A stretch of 64,000 nucleotides of DNA from Strigamia acuminata (lineage: Eukaryota > Arthropoda > Chilopoda > Geophilomorpha > Linotaeniidae), in the NCBI GenBank assembly GCA_949358305.1, contig OX442314.1:59591369-59655368 (forward strand), written 5' to 3'. This document shows positions 42,417-53,500 of the stretch, one piece after another. How positions within the stretch are numbered: the first letter of the stretch is position 1; each line of letters opens with the position of its first letter. The notes below the pieces were generated by a model. That model searched no databases, was not told the origin of the DNA, and saw only the letters and a program-made list of their open reading frames with translations. The translations under genes and the position numbers were made by a program.

Positions 42417-45400
42417 ATGCAGAAATCCGAAAATACCGTGTCTCGAGTGCCAATCCTCGCAGTCGGCAACTACGAAATGTGGGCCCGTAGTATGAAAATG
42501 CTACTGAAGTCAGAAGGGCTGTGGACCCACGTTACCGAAGAGGACGAGGAGGATTTCAAGAAAACGGCAAATGACAAAGAACTTAAAAAGTATAAGCGCC
42601 GTAAGGACAAGGCGTTGGGCCTTATCTATGGTTTCGTGTCTGAGCCCAAAAAGTCAGCGTTGGACTCCGCCAATACGCCCAAAGAGGCATGGGACACTTT
42701 ATCCAAAATATATGCCCCAAGCTCTCGCGCTCGAAAGGCGGCCTTACGGCGAGAATTTCTTCACATGAAATTGGAACGGAACGAGGAAATGGCGGACTTT
42801 CTGGGAAGGGTCGATTACCACGCCAGGAAGCTAGAAGATATTGGGGAGAAAGTTTCACCTGATCACCTGGCGTACCAGTACCTAGACATGCTGCCAGCTG
42901 AATATTCCCAGGTGTCATTCGCCATTTACCATTGGGAAGATCCGATATTCACACCCCAGAAAGTGTCCGAACAACTCCTTTCGGAGTATATGCGTCAAAA
43001 ATCTTATTCGTCCCGGGATTCGACATCCGCATCATCTTCTCACGCGTACTCGACGGACCAGCGTTCCCGTTCTCGGGGTCAACGTCCATTGTCGTCCATC
43101 AGATGTTTCAACTGCGGAGAAATGGGGCACTACGCGAACAAGTGTCCCCAGCCTCGAAAAGGCCAGTCACCGGCCCCATCCGCGGCTTTCCAACGTCCGT
43201 CCAGGAGTAAAAGCCGAAAACGAGGCAAGAATAATCCCAACAAATCGAATGACGGGCGCCCAAGAGGAAGTTCACAAGCAAAGAGAGAATCGAACTTTTT
43301 CGTGCATGCGCCACCACAGATCATCGAAATGCCCGCAGCCCACTTCATGCAGTCGCACGAATGGATCGTGGACTGCGGGGCAACAGATCATGTGTCCCAC
43401 GTCGCATCGTGGTTTACCAGTTTTGTCAAAGTCGTGCCCTTTGACATCGAATTGGGCCAAGGCACTTCTCAGGTGACTGGTAAAGGAACGGTGCGAATTG
43501 AAACTTTAATCGATGGATGCGAGTGTGCAGTCAATTTGCACGACGTGTTATATGCACCGAACTTTGAAGCAAATTTAATCTCGGTGTCGAAAATCGATAA
43601 ACACGAGCATCACATCCATATTTACAAAGGACGAGTGGACATCTACAAGGCAGATTTTCGTTATCCTGTTCTCCGAGCTAAAGAAAAGGGCGGTCTATAC
43701 TACGTGGATGGCTTGTGCCCACCGGTGTCTTCGACAGCAAATACGACGACAAGTGCGATTTCTGTTTCGAATCCTCTGCCTCCGATAAAGACTTTAGTCA
43801 CGGTTGAGGAAGACTTCATCAAAGTCCCGAAATCCAGAAAGAAACCGAAGGAACGCGAGTTGACAGATTTTGGATTTGAGTTTCCTCCATTACCACAGAA
43901 AGCCCAAACACTTCCTGTTCCAAAATCTCCTCCCATTCCCGCACCTGTCCCGACATCGCACCAAGCCAATCCAGAGCCTCCCTCACTCCAATCCTATACT
44001 GACATATTAAAATCGATCCCTTTTGCACATGTTCCTCCTCCTCCTCCTGAACTCAAACAGAAGAAGGTGGCTGCACCAACTGCAAAGAAGGACGCGACGG
44101 GTATTTGGCACAGTCGACTTGGCCATCTCCACACGAATGCGATGAAATTACTCGCGGCCAACGACCAAGTCTACGGCATCGAACCAAGCGAGGTTGCGAA
44201 GGAATTGACCTGCAACCATTGCAGGGTAGCCAAGTCAACTAGGGCATCTCACAAGCCCGATGATCATCCGATAATGTCAAAAGCGTTAGATCTCCTCCAC
44301 ATGGATCTGTGGGGCCCACATCAAACCACTTCGTTCGGCGGCGCTCGATACATTTTCACCATTATTGACGACGCAACCCGATATACGTGGATGTTTCCCC
44401 TGGCTCAAAAATCCCAGACTTTCGAATGCTTCAAGGATTTTGTTTCCCGTATCGAGCGAGTGGCAGACACTCGAGTTAAAGCAATTCGAACGGACCGGGG
44501 CGGCGAATTCCTATCAAACGAATTCGTCGATTATCTACGTAAGAGTGGCATTCAGGGTCAACGTACGAACCCATCGAGCCCCCAGATGAACGGCACGGCC
44601 GAAAGAATAAACCGAACAATGGCCGACTTCATGAGAGCAACTCTGGACGAAACTCGTTTACCCGAGGAACTTTGGGCAGAAATGTCGGTTTCGTTTGCGT
44701 ACATCAAAAATCGTTGCCCCCATTCACGTTTGAAGAACGAAGTCCCGTATGTTCTGTGGAGACAACGTGCATTATCGGTTCGGCATCTACGTAAACTCGG
44801 ATCGAAATGCTGGGTCCACTTTACAGCGCCTGGACGTAACAAGTTGGCACCCCGCGCCTGGGAGGGTTATCTCGTCGGTTATGCGACATCAACACGCGGC
44901 TATCGGGTGTGGAACCCGGTTGATAACAAAGTGATTGAGTCGATACATGTGCAAATCGACGAACGACAATCTTTCCGACGCACGCAACGTGCCCCTAATC
45001 CGAATCGTGAATCTACTGTTGAACTCGAACCCGAAACGTCAATTACGCCGTCGTCACATGTCAAGTTCGACGACAAAGTACAATACGCGGAATGGACGCC
45101 TCTTTCTGATTCTGAGGATGAGGGATCTTCAACGGAATATGATTCGGATGATAGCGACGCAGACAGCCAAAAGGGTGCTGCTGCACCACGTCAAGTGTCC
45201 CCGCCGCCTGGCTTTGCTGCTCTGCCACCTCCTTCGACGGGTGCGACACCGTCAGCTACTCCAATTACTACGCCAGCACCGTCTACGGGTACGACACCGA
45301 CAGCTACTCCTACTGCTTCACCTCCGGGATCCCCAACAAGATTTGTAGCCGTTAGAAGAGGCTCTGGGGCAACACATCCAATAGCTGCTGCTCCGATAAT

Positions 45401-47228
45401 CGTCCCTACGGCTCATACCACGTACAAGTCACGTGTTGTGGGTGGAAATAACCCCTTCAGCAATTGGGTTAGAGAGGAGCATCTCCGCAAAGACCAGGTT
45501 CCGGGACAGATCAAGATCGATGTTTACTACTTCCCGAAACCCGGAGTCCGCTTGCGTTCGAAACCCGATATTCAGAAATATTGCGACGCTGAAGGGATCC
45601 TATACGATGAAGATCTTTTCTTCTTTGGAAATATGGAGCATCAACTCCCACCGATGCCGAATCTTCCACCACCGCAACGACATGTTGCGCATTTTTGCCG
45701 CCGAGAACCGGGTTCCTATGCAGAGGCTGTTAAATTCCCGGATGCCCCCCAATGGCAGGATGCCATAAGTGAAGAACTGGGGACATTCGAGAAGAGAGGA
45801 GTCTACGAGGAAGTCCCGAAACCCGCAAATACGACCATACTCGGCTGCAAGTAGATTTTCAAATTAAAATCGGACGCATCGGGACAGATTATGAGATACC
45901 GCGCTAGATTAGTCGCGCAAGGTTTCAGACAGACTCTCGGCGTTGACTACGACGAGGTCTTTAGCCCGGTGGTGAACTTCGTACTAATCCGATTTTTCTT
46001 CTGTCTCCTCGTGATTCTCCAAGGTTGGAAAGACGCACACCTTGATGTGAAGTGCGCTTACCTTTACGGGGAGCTCGAACACCGTGTATATATGCGAATT
46101 CCCGCCGGTGCCTATTGTTCGAACCCGGATAACGTCTGGCTTCTCGTTAAATCACTGTACGGTCTCCACCAATCTGGCCGTCAGTGGTACGAAAAGTTAG
46201 ACGAAACGCTACGAGGACTCGGATTTCGTAAACTTCCCGCGTGCAATTGCGTGTATGTTTTTGGAACGTCGGCAGTGATGCTTGTCTACGTGGACGACAT
46301 CGTTTTGTTCTACTCGACTGACAACATCCTTGATCGCATCATCCGACTGATTTCATCGAAATTCGAGATCGTTAACCTCGGGCCAATTTCGAGATTACTT
46401 GGCGTCGACTTCATCAGATCCGCGGGAAGGGTGTTTATCATCCAACGTTCTTACATCGAAAAATTGTTGAAGAAATTCGAGATTACAGCGGATAAGATGA
46501 TTAAAGTCCCCGTCACACCAGGAACGACCCTGAAGAAGGGCTCCACCGAGAACTTACCCGATTTTCCATATCGATCGTTAATCGGTTCTCTGCTATTCCT
46601 GGCTTCTCGAACTCGACCCGACATCCAGTACTCCGTCATCGCGTTATCGCAATATAACAATTGCTACGACAAAACCCATATTCGCGCCCTTCTCCAGGTT
46701 CTCCGTTATGTCGCGAATACGGCCGATTACGCGATCGAATTATCCGGATGTACGACTAGCCAGTTGTGGGCATACACCGACGCTTCTTGGGCCTCCGAAG
46801 TCGAAACATCTCTTAGCTTCGGGGGATTCATAACTTACATCGGCAACGTCCCCATCGGGTGGGCGGCCAAGAAGCAGTCTTCCGTCGCGTGCTCGACGAT
46901 GGAAGCGGAGTTCATCGCCCTCGTCGAGTGCGTGAAGGAACTCTACTGGCTTGATCACGTCTTTTCTCAACTCCCGTTTCTAAACCGCATGTCTCGACCT
47001 CTCGTCTATTCGGATGCTTTAGCATCCATCCAGTTTACATCGAATGACGTAGAGAACGCGAAAACCAAACACATTCGCGTTAAGTATCACTGGTTGCGGG
47101 AGTGGTATCTGGCAAAGTGCTTCGATTTACGGAAGGTCCCCGGTGAAACGAACGTAGCAGATATTTTCACCAAATGGCTCGGATCAGAGCGACTCCGAAC
47201 ACTCACCGCGGGAATCTTCTGCCAGTAA
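42417..47228 (+). pseudogene. gag-pol: Cop2 Gag-Pol polyprotein with one nonsense codon
   Basis: One reading frame of about 1600 codons from the ATG at 42417, broken only by TAG at 45852-45854, where Cop1 has TGG (GCKWIFKLK). Order: gag, zinc knuckle CFNCGEMGHYANKC (about residue 230), protease WIVDCGATDHVS (about 315), GAG-pre-integrase with LWHSRLGHLH-like segment, integrase core (LHMDLWGPH, AIRTDRGGEF, MNGTAERINRT), a long Pro/Thr-rich linker, reverse transcriptase with LVYVDDIVLFY, and RNase H ending in VADIFTKWL. The ATG is chosen because it matches the Cop1 start. Longer upstream readings lie in the leader. A single mutation away from integrity, it was probably active recently. Confidence 0.95.
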
Positions 47229-47462
47229 CCGATGAAGACATCTTTATTTTCCCCATCGTTTTTCGGACAATCCTTAGTTATTCTTCCCGGATTTGAGGTT
47301 TTATCGTGTAGTTAGATTGGGAATTCTGAGCTTAGTAAGTGATGTTAACAATAGTACCCGACACGATAATTCCGAATTTTATTGTTTTCTTTTTCTGATT
47401 TGACACCGAAAGATCCCGTGTTCTATTTAAGTTCTTAATTCTACTTCAACTCATTTTGAAGT

Positions 47463-47473
47463 ATGGAGGGGTT
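47463..47473 (+). other. Cop2 polypurine tract
   Basis: ATGGAGGGGTT immediately before the 3' LTR. Confidence 0.75.
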
Positions 47474-48035
47474 TGTTGGCGTGTTCTGCGCCGTCTACTT
47501 CAATATGAGTTCTAACTTTATGTTTTAATTATGTTATTCGATATTTTATCCATTAATTGTTATATCTCGATGTATTATTTATATTCCGTAACGTAATTCT
47601 TATTTCCGATTGTATTTGTATGCATTGGCACAATGCATTTCATTATTTGTCGTTATGTATACGGCACATTGCTATGCCTAGCAATTCGATTATAGTTTGA
47701 TGTTAATTATTAACGCCAGATGGCGTTTATGTAGTCTTTACTCGTATTCAATATGGCGTCCCACACAGGCGTGTGTGAATTAGCTGCTTTCATCCTTTGT
47801 TTGGACATTTATGTAAGTTATTATCGTTCCATTAAATTTATTTTATCATTTTAAACATTAGTTGTTTGGTTTATTGCACCTTACGTGCATTTACGTGTGC
47901 ACATAAGCGACATTACGTCGCGCACTATTGAAAACGACAGGCAAACGTTCGCGCGAGTCGCGCGACGCGGTTTTGCGCCTTTCAAAGCACGTTTCCTTCG
48001 GTAATATACCGAATATTGCGCACTCCTCTGCTACA
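47474..48035 (+). repeat. Cop2 3' LTR
   Basis: 562 bases, one difference from the 5' LTR. Followed by the GTTTT target duplication and then the remainder of Cop1. Confidence 0.93.
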
Positions 48036-48155
48036 GTTTTCAATAACAGTACCCGGCTCGGCGATTCGACCTTATTGTTTATTTTCGATTATCTACTGTA
48101 ATTCCAGTAACCGTATTTCTTTTCCCCTGATTCTATTTCCATCGAAAGGGGGAAT
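48036..48155 (+). other. Cop1 3' untranslated remainder and polypurine tract
   Basis: Cop1 resumes after Cop2 and ends in a purine run CGAAAGGGGGAA (48143-48154) directly before the Cop1 3' LTR. This short orphan segment is what proves the nesting. Confidence 0.85.
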
Positions 48156-48705
48156 TGTTGGTCTAAGGAACCAAATGATGTGTGTGTCGATGTGATATAG
48201 AATCACATTATGATATTTTGTTTTATTATATTCGTTTATTTATTCCGACATTGATTATATTCAATTATGTATATCTTTTCCAAGTTTTTACATTATGTTA
48301 TTGTGTTTCTGCATGAGGTATCATGCAGTTCTTAATGCTTTGTTAAGCTTTACGGAATTTTCAATTCCGTAACGCCAATTCACGACACCAGGTGTCGTTC
48401 TTGTATCTTTCACACCTTTCAAGATGGCGGCGACCATCGTTTTGGCTCTCGCCCATCCATTTCAACTCTGTAAACTCTACATTAGTGAGTATTTTCGTTA
48501 TATTAAATTTATTTTATGCTTTTAAGCATTCCTGCTTTATTTCCCACGGCATATAAGCGAATATCGCGGCCGTTTCGTTTGCTTTTCGTCCTCAACGTCG
48601 CCAACACGTTCGCACGAGTAGTGCGACGCATTTGCGAACATTTCGGCCACAATTCGCCAGATATTTCGGCCCCTTTTGGTCGTTTTCCTCTGCTACCGTC
48701 CTACA
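48156..48705 (+). repeat. Cop1 3' LTR
   Basis: 550 bases; lacks the 19-base duplication of the 5' copy. AAGATGGCGGC at 48421-48431. Followed by AATCC and then Gyp2b intron sequence. Confidence 0.93.
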
Positions 48706-48770
48706 AATCCGACATGGTGTCGGATGTCGGCGGATTACATTTTCGATCTTACGGGAAGATCTTATGTTAC

Positions 48771-48893
48771 CTGTAGTTGTTGTTGCTCCGGCTCATCCCA
48801 ATCTTCTTCCTCCGCCTCGATGACCAATCCTTCGCTCTCGTCTCTGGAGGACGAGGCGTCGGGGTCAATTCTCGGGTTGCGTCGATCGGCCAT
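48771..48893 (-). CDS. Gyp2b third ORF, exon 1
   Basis: Exactly 41 codons from an ATG (TTGAATGG context) to a consensus donor CAG/GTAACA. The product is polar and acidic (EAEEEDWDEPEQQQLQ), starting MADRRNPRIDPD. Past the donor the frame stops within three codons, so it makes sense only if spliced. The donor falls after a complete codon and the acceptor of exon 2 begins a complete codon, giving a 975-residue protein. It lies about 400 bases downstream of the pol stop once Cop3 is removed. The alternative is a chance ORF beside a chance donor. Confidence 0.6.
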
Positions 48894-48955
48894 TCAAGAA
48901 AACTAAAGATTATTCGTGAGAAAAAGAGGTTTTGGGTCACTTTCAGGGAGAAAGG

Positions 48956-49235
48956 TGTTGGCTTTTGTTCTCCGAGATTTGTGATATGCAATTGATTATT
49001 GATGTTACACATGTTTGATTTGTAATTATTTATGATTTTATAGTTTATTATCATGTAAACATTGATGTATCAATTGGGTTACCGTAGTTGGAGTTGTTTT
49101 TTAACTGCTTAGCAACTGTTGTTATTACTTGTTCTCTTGTTGTTGATTTTTCTCCATGCTTGCATGAGATGATTAAATCTTGTTCTTTTACTCACTTTTG
49201 GCCTGGAATTTGTTCATCAATCCATACTTTCAACA
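48956..49235 (+). repeat. Cop3 5' LTR
   Basis: 280 bases, unusually short beside the 550-570-base LTRs of Cop1 and Cop2. It lacks the palindrome and ATGGCG motifs of those. Confidence 0.93.
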
Positions 49236-49249
49236 TGGTAGCAGAGGAT
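49236..49249 (+). other. Cop3 primer-binding site (initiator tRNA-Met)
   Basis: TGGTAGCAGAGGAT abuts the LTR and complements the last 14 bases of initiator tRNA-Met with CCA. Confidence 0.88.
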
Positions 49250-50271
49250 TAGAGTTCATTCCATCACTGTGAGTTGTTCATGTTGAATTTTGGCCAAGTT
49301 TTTGTCAAAATTCCATGAATTTTCGTTCATCTTATCCTGCTGATCGATTACTCGCTCCTGGCAAAATGGCCGACCTCGTTTCTTCATGCCTGCTCACCCG
49401 ACGATTTTGATGCTTTTTCTGCAATTTGCAACGGATTTGAACGCTGCAAATTTTCGTGGGTACTGTCCTGAGCTTGTAGAAGGATCGTGGGTACTTTTCC
49501 TGATGGATTTTTGTGAATTTTCGCCGATGATCGCCGCAGATTCGCCCGATCGCGATGCACCAAATTCCGAGTGATTTTCGCCGACGATTTTCGCGTATTT
49601 CATCGAGTTTTTGACTGTGCCATCCAGTATCTGCTTGTGTTTAGCAGTGTACGTGTTATACACACGATTGTGAGTACTTTTCATCATGTTTTCCACGTTT
49701 TTCGGGCCGATTTTCGTTGTTTTTGCGCCATATACCCGTGCGCTTCACGAGGATCTTCTCGCCGAATTTTAACGTGCTTTTCATCGAATTTAGTGCTTTT
49801 TCGTCGATACTGTGTTGTGCCAGGGATTACTGGATTATTCCACTTGTTTCTACAAGTGTTGTGAGTACTTTGGGATTTGTTTCAAATTTTTTTTGTGTCC
49901 GTTACGTCGATTACGAACACGAGAGCAGCAGACGCATTTTGTGACTGTTTTTTCAAGATTTTCGTCGATTTTCGAAGATCTTTGAAGATTTTAAACATTG
50001 AATTGAATTCTCATGTACTTTTTCGTGTTTATTTTTGCAGATTTCGTCAGGTTACGTCGATTTTTGCGTGGATTTCCGTGTGAAATCAGACACGAAGTGG
50101 CAGAAGTTTGCCAACCAATTTGCAGAGATTTTCAAGAAGTTTTGATCGAGTTTTCCAAGAGATTCTACCAGATTCTCCTCATTTTTTTTCATGAAACTTT
50201 GTTAAATATTAAGTTTCGTGAAACTTTGTATAAGATTAAGGTTTTTGGTAGGGACCTGGTGTAGGATCCTG

Positions 50272-50344
50272 GATTTGTATTTGTTAGTGGATTTAATTGC
50301 CCTAACAGATACAAATCTTTGCCTCGGTCATTGCACTTTGACCG
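50272..50344 (+). ncRNA. Cop3 leader hairpins
   Basis: A 16-base-pair stem, GATTTGTATTTGTTAG (50272-50287) with CTAACAGATACAAATC (50302-50317), one G-T pair, followed by CGGTCA/TGACCG (50325-50344). They lie 205 bases before the gag ATG, about where Cop1 and Cop2 carry theirs. Probably a packaging or translation element of the leader; inferred from structure only. Confidence 0.6.
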
Positions 50345-50549
50345 TTGTATTAATTTGCCGTGCCCGACAGTGGAGTATCCGGGGGCCATAGGGCCATTAT
50401 TTCCCGACAACTCCTAAACGGCCACTGTTTAGTTGGGTTGGCTAGCAACCTGAATAGTCCAATTCTGGTTTTCCGCCTCGAACAACGATACCGCGCGTTC
50501 TCCTGTCACCTCGACCAAACTTTTCGCAGAACCGCTCACTTATATCGTC

Positions 50550-53500
50550 ATGGCGGATTCCGGCAAATCTCACCAATTTTCAATTCCACGACTGAACTCT
50601 GATAACTACGAATCTTGGTCCCGAAATATCCAATTTTTGCTCTTGGAAAAAGGAGTAGATGATTTCATCTCAGAGAATCCTCCGGTCAGAGACGAAGCCT
50701 GGGATCAGCCTCGAAAACAGCTTCACGACGACCGTTCAAAGCGTGCAAAAGCCTTGCTTGGCTTGTTTGTCGAGTCCCAATATCAGGACATTGTTCTTGC
50801 TGCGGACTCCGCACGTGACGCCTGGGTAGCCTTGAAAGCGACATTTCAGCCGACTTCTCTTGCCCGAATTGCTAAACTCCGCCGAGATTTCCTGATGATG
50901 CGTTTACTTCCGAATGAAGACATGTCAGTTTTCATTAGCCGTGTCACCAAAGCCCGTGCCGTTTTGAAGGACTTGGAAGTTACATTTTCGGATTCGGATG
51001 TCGCTTATCAACTTTTGGATTTGTTACCGGATTCATACGAGGCGACCGTGCAAACGATTTACCATTGGTCCAAAGCGGATTTCACATTAAAGGGAGTCTC
51101 CGACCATCTTCTCTCCGAATTTAATCGTTTGAAGATGAAGAATGCAGATTCGGGGTCATCGACTAGTTTACAGTCAGCGAGTTCGTCTTCGAGTGCACCG
51201 ACGAGAGTTTTCAAGCCCTTGTCACAAATTCAGTGCTTTAATTGCAAGGAAATGGGACACTATGCGAACAAGTGCCCCAAACCTCGAGTCCAGGGCGTTG
51301 CCTCTTCCAACTCGTCTACCAATCGTGGTCGCCGATCTTCGTCTCGGAACCGCAAAAGTGGACGCGGTAATGCAACACCACCTGCCCCGAGTGCTCAAAG
51401 TGTTTCAAGTGCAAGGTCCGGTTTAGGTTTCTTTGCACGGTCAGAATCCAACGTCGCATCGACTTCGTCTTTGGAATGGCTAATTGATTCGGGTTCATCT
51501 GATCACGTGTGTTGCCGTCGTGATTCTTTTTCGACGTACAAGCCCGTTTCGAATTATTTCATCATTTTGGGTGAAGGCCGTTCACGAGTTGATGGTATAG
51601 GTGACGTGGTTTTGCGGATTGGTCGTGGTGGCGCGAAAGGAGAATTTCCCGTCACAATGCATAATGTTCTTCATGCCCCCGCTTTTTCGCGTAATTTAGT
51701 CAGTTTGTCAAAAATTGATCGCGCCGGACTACATTTTGTGGCTTCAAATGGTTTAATGACCATTTTTGATCCGTCCGACAAAGCCAAACAATTTCTTTTG
51801 CATGCCAAACTGAAGGATGATTTATATTCCCTTCAGCATGTCTTGCCCGCAGATCCTACATCTGCGCCGCTTCCTGCGCTTACGGCCACCTCAGTGGTCA
51901 AGCCGGTCCTCTCTGCGCAGACTATAAAGCCTGCTCGGCATGTCACTTTTGCCGAGGGACCTGCTTTATCCCCTCCTTGTAAGCCCCCGAAGGGGAAGTT
52001 ATCCGATTTAGAGCTTTGGCACCGGAGATTTGGGCATTTTAATACCGAAGGTTTACACTTTTTAGCGAAATCTCCGAATGCTTCCGGAATCGATATTTCG
52101 ACTTCCGCATTTCCGGCATGTGCCGTGTGTGCTCGTTCTAAATCCACCCGAGCCTCGTTTCCGAGTGCAAAGAATAGAATTTCCAGTAAGAAGCCTTTGG
52201 ATTTAATCCATATGGACGTTTGGGGAAATTCCCCAACTACTTCCGTGGGTGGCGCTCGTTATTTATTAACGATCGTGGATGACTTTTCTCGCTATTCCTT
52301 TGTTGTCCCTATGAAAACGAAGGGGGAAGTTTTTGAAGTTTTTAAACTTTTCCATGCTCGGATGGAAACATTATGGGGGGCTGGCTGCATTAAAGCAGTC
52401 AGAACCGATAACGGGATGGAATTTTGCTCTAAAAATTTCGAAAATTTCTTGCTCCAGCGTGGCATCAAGGCACAGCGCACGAATGTTTATACACCTGAGC
52501 AGAATGGCGTTGCGGAACGCCTTAACCGCACCTTATTTGAAGGCGTGCGTTCCTTGTTTTTGATGACGTCTTTGCCTCGAGAATTGTGGGCTGAGCTCGC
52601 GGTTTCAATGATTTATCTCAAGAATCGCTTTCCACATAAATCTCTGAACAACCTTATCCCCTATTGTCTGTGGTACAATAAGGCTGTTCCACTCAAGCAC
52701 TTAAAAGTGATTGGGTCAAGGTGTTTCGTGCACATACCACAACAGGTCCGTGGTTCAAAATTCGAGTCTCGAGCCTGGACGGGTGTAGTTGTTGGCTATG
52801 CTTTGCGCACGCGAGGTTATCGCGTGTGGTGCCCGAAGCGCCGTGCAGTGTTTGAGTCAAAGCATGTTCGTTTTGATGAAAACTGCATGTGGGGACATCC
52901 TCGTTTTTATGAGGGTACTGAGGTAACTGATGAGGGAGCTATATCGGTGACATTAGATTCGGATTTCGATTCCGATCCACCTCTTCCTCCACCTCCTCCT
53001 CAACGTCCCCCCAATCTTCCTCCGCTTTCTTATCCTCCTCCACCTTCTTATCCTCCTCCTCCACCGCCTGTGGTTACTCGACCTTCGGCGCAAGCGCATC
53101 CGTTGCCTACACCACCTACTATTGCCTCGCCACTAAATCAGCCTCAGCCTTCTACTTCGGCTGTGGGGGGCAAGTGGACTCGCTCCGAGGTGATTCGGCA
53201 GTCTGGTGCGACTATGGGAAACACTGATGTGTATTTTTATCCCCCGGATCATACCAGATTACGGAGTCATGTTGACGTTGCGCAATATTGCGCAGATCAT
53301 CGATTAGCATATGACCGGGATAATTTTGACTTTTGCACCCGGAACGTGCCTGTTTGCACGGTTGATCCCCCTCCGGCAGATCCAACTGCTTTTCCTCTTC
53401 CTAGTCCTACGGCTTCAGAAGATGAAGCATTAGGGGATTGCTATTCTGCTACACCACGGTACGCGCACTCCTTATTTGCCCAGGTTCCTCGCACCTATAA

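Larger units (their letters stand above)
40789..48035 (+). mobile_element. Cop2: Ty1/Copia retrotransposon nested in Cop1
   Basis: Two 562-base LTRs (40789-41350 and 47474-48035), TGTTGGCGTG to CTACA, differing by one CpG transition (GGCGAAC against GGCAAAC). Target duplication GTTTT at 40784-40788 and 48036-48040. It carries an initiator tRNA-Met primer site, structured leader, a gag-pol frame with one nonsense codon, and a polypurine tract. The single LTR difference makes it younger than its host Cop1. Confidence 0.96.
34378..48705 (+). mobile_element. Cop1: Ty1/Copia retrotransposon containing nested Cop2
   Basis: LTRs at 34378-34946 (569 bases) and 48156-48705 (550 bases) begin TGTTGGTC and end CTACA, with the 5-base target duplication AATCC at 34373-34377 and 48706-48710. 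The 19-base length difference is a tandem duplication in the left LTR; about six substitutions also separate them. Cop2 (40789-48035) sits in its 3' untranslated region. Pol is broken by a deletion in integrase and by a nonsense codon. Confidence 0.95.
33898..48770 (-). other. Intron of Gyp2b third ORF, now carrying Cop1
   Basis: Minus-strand donor CAG followed by GTAACATAAG at 48771/48770, and acceptor TTTTTAATGCTTCAG at 33898. Without Cop1 (34378-48705) and one AATCC copy the intron is about 540 bases. It carries a CGCCATCTT motif at 34225-34233. Prediction only. Confidence 0.55.
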
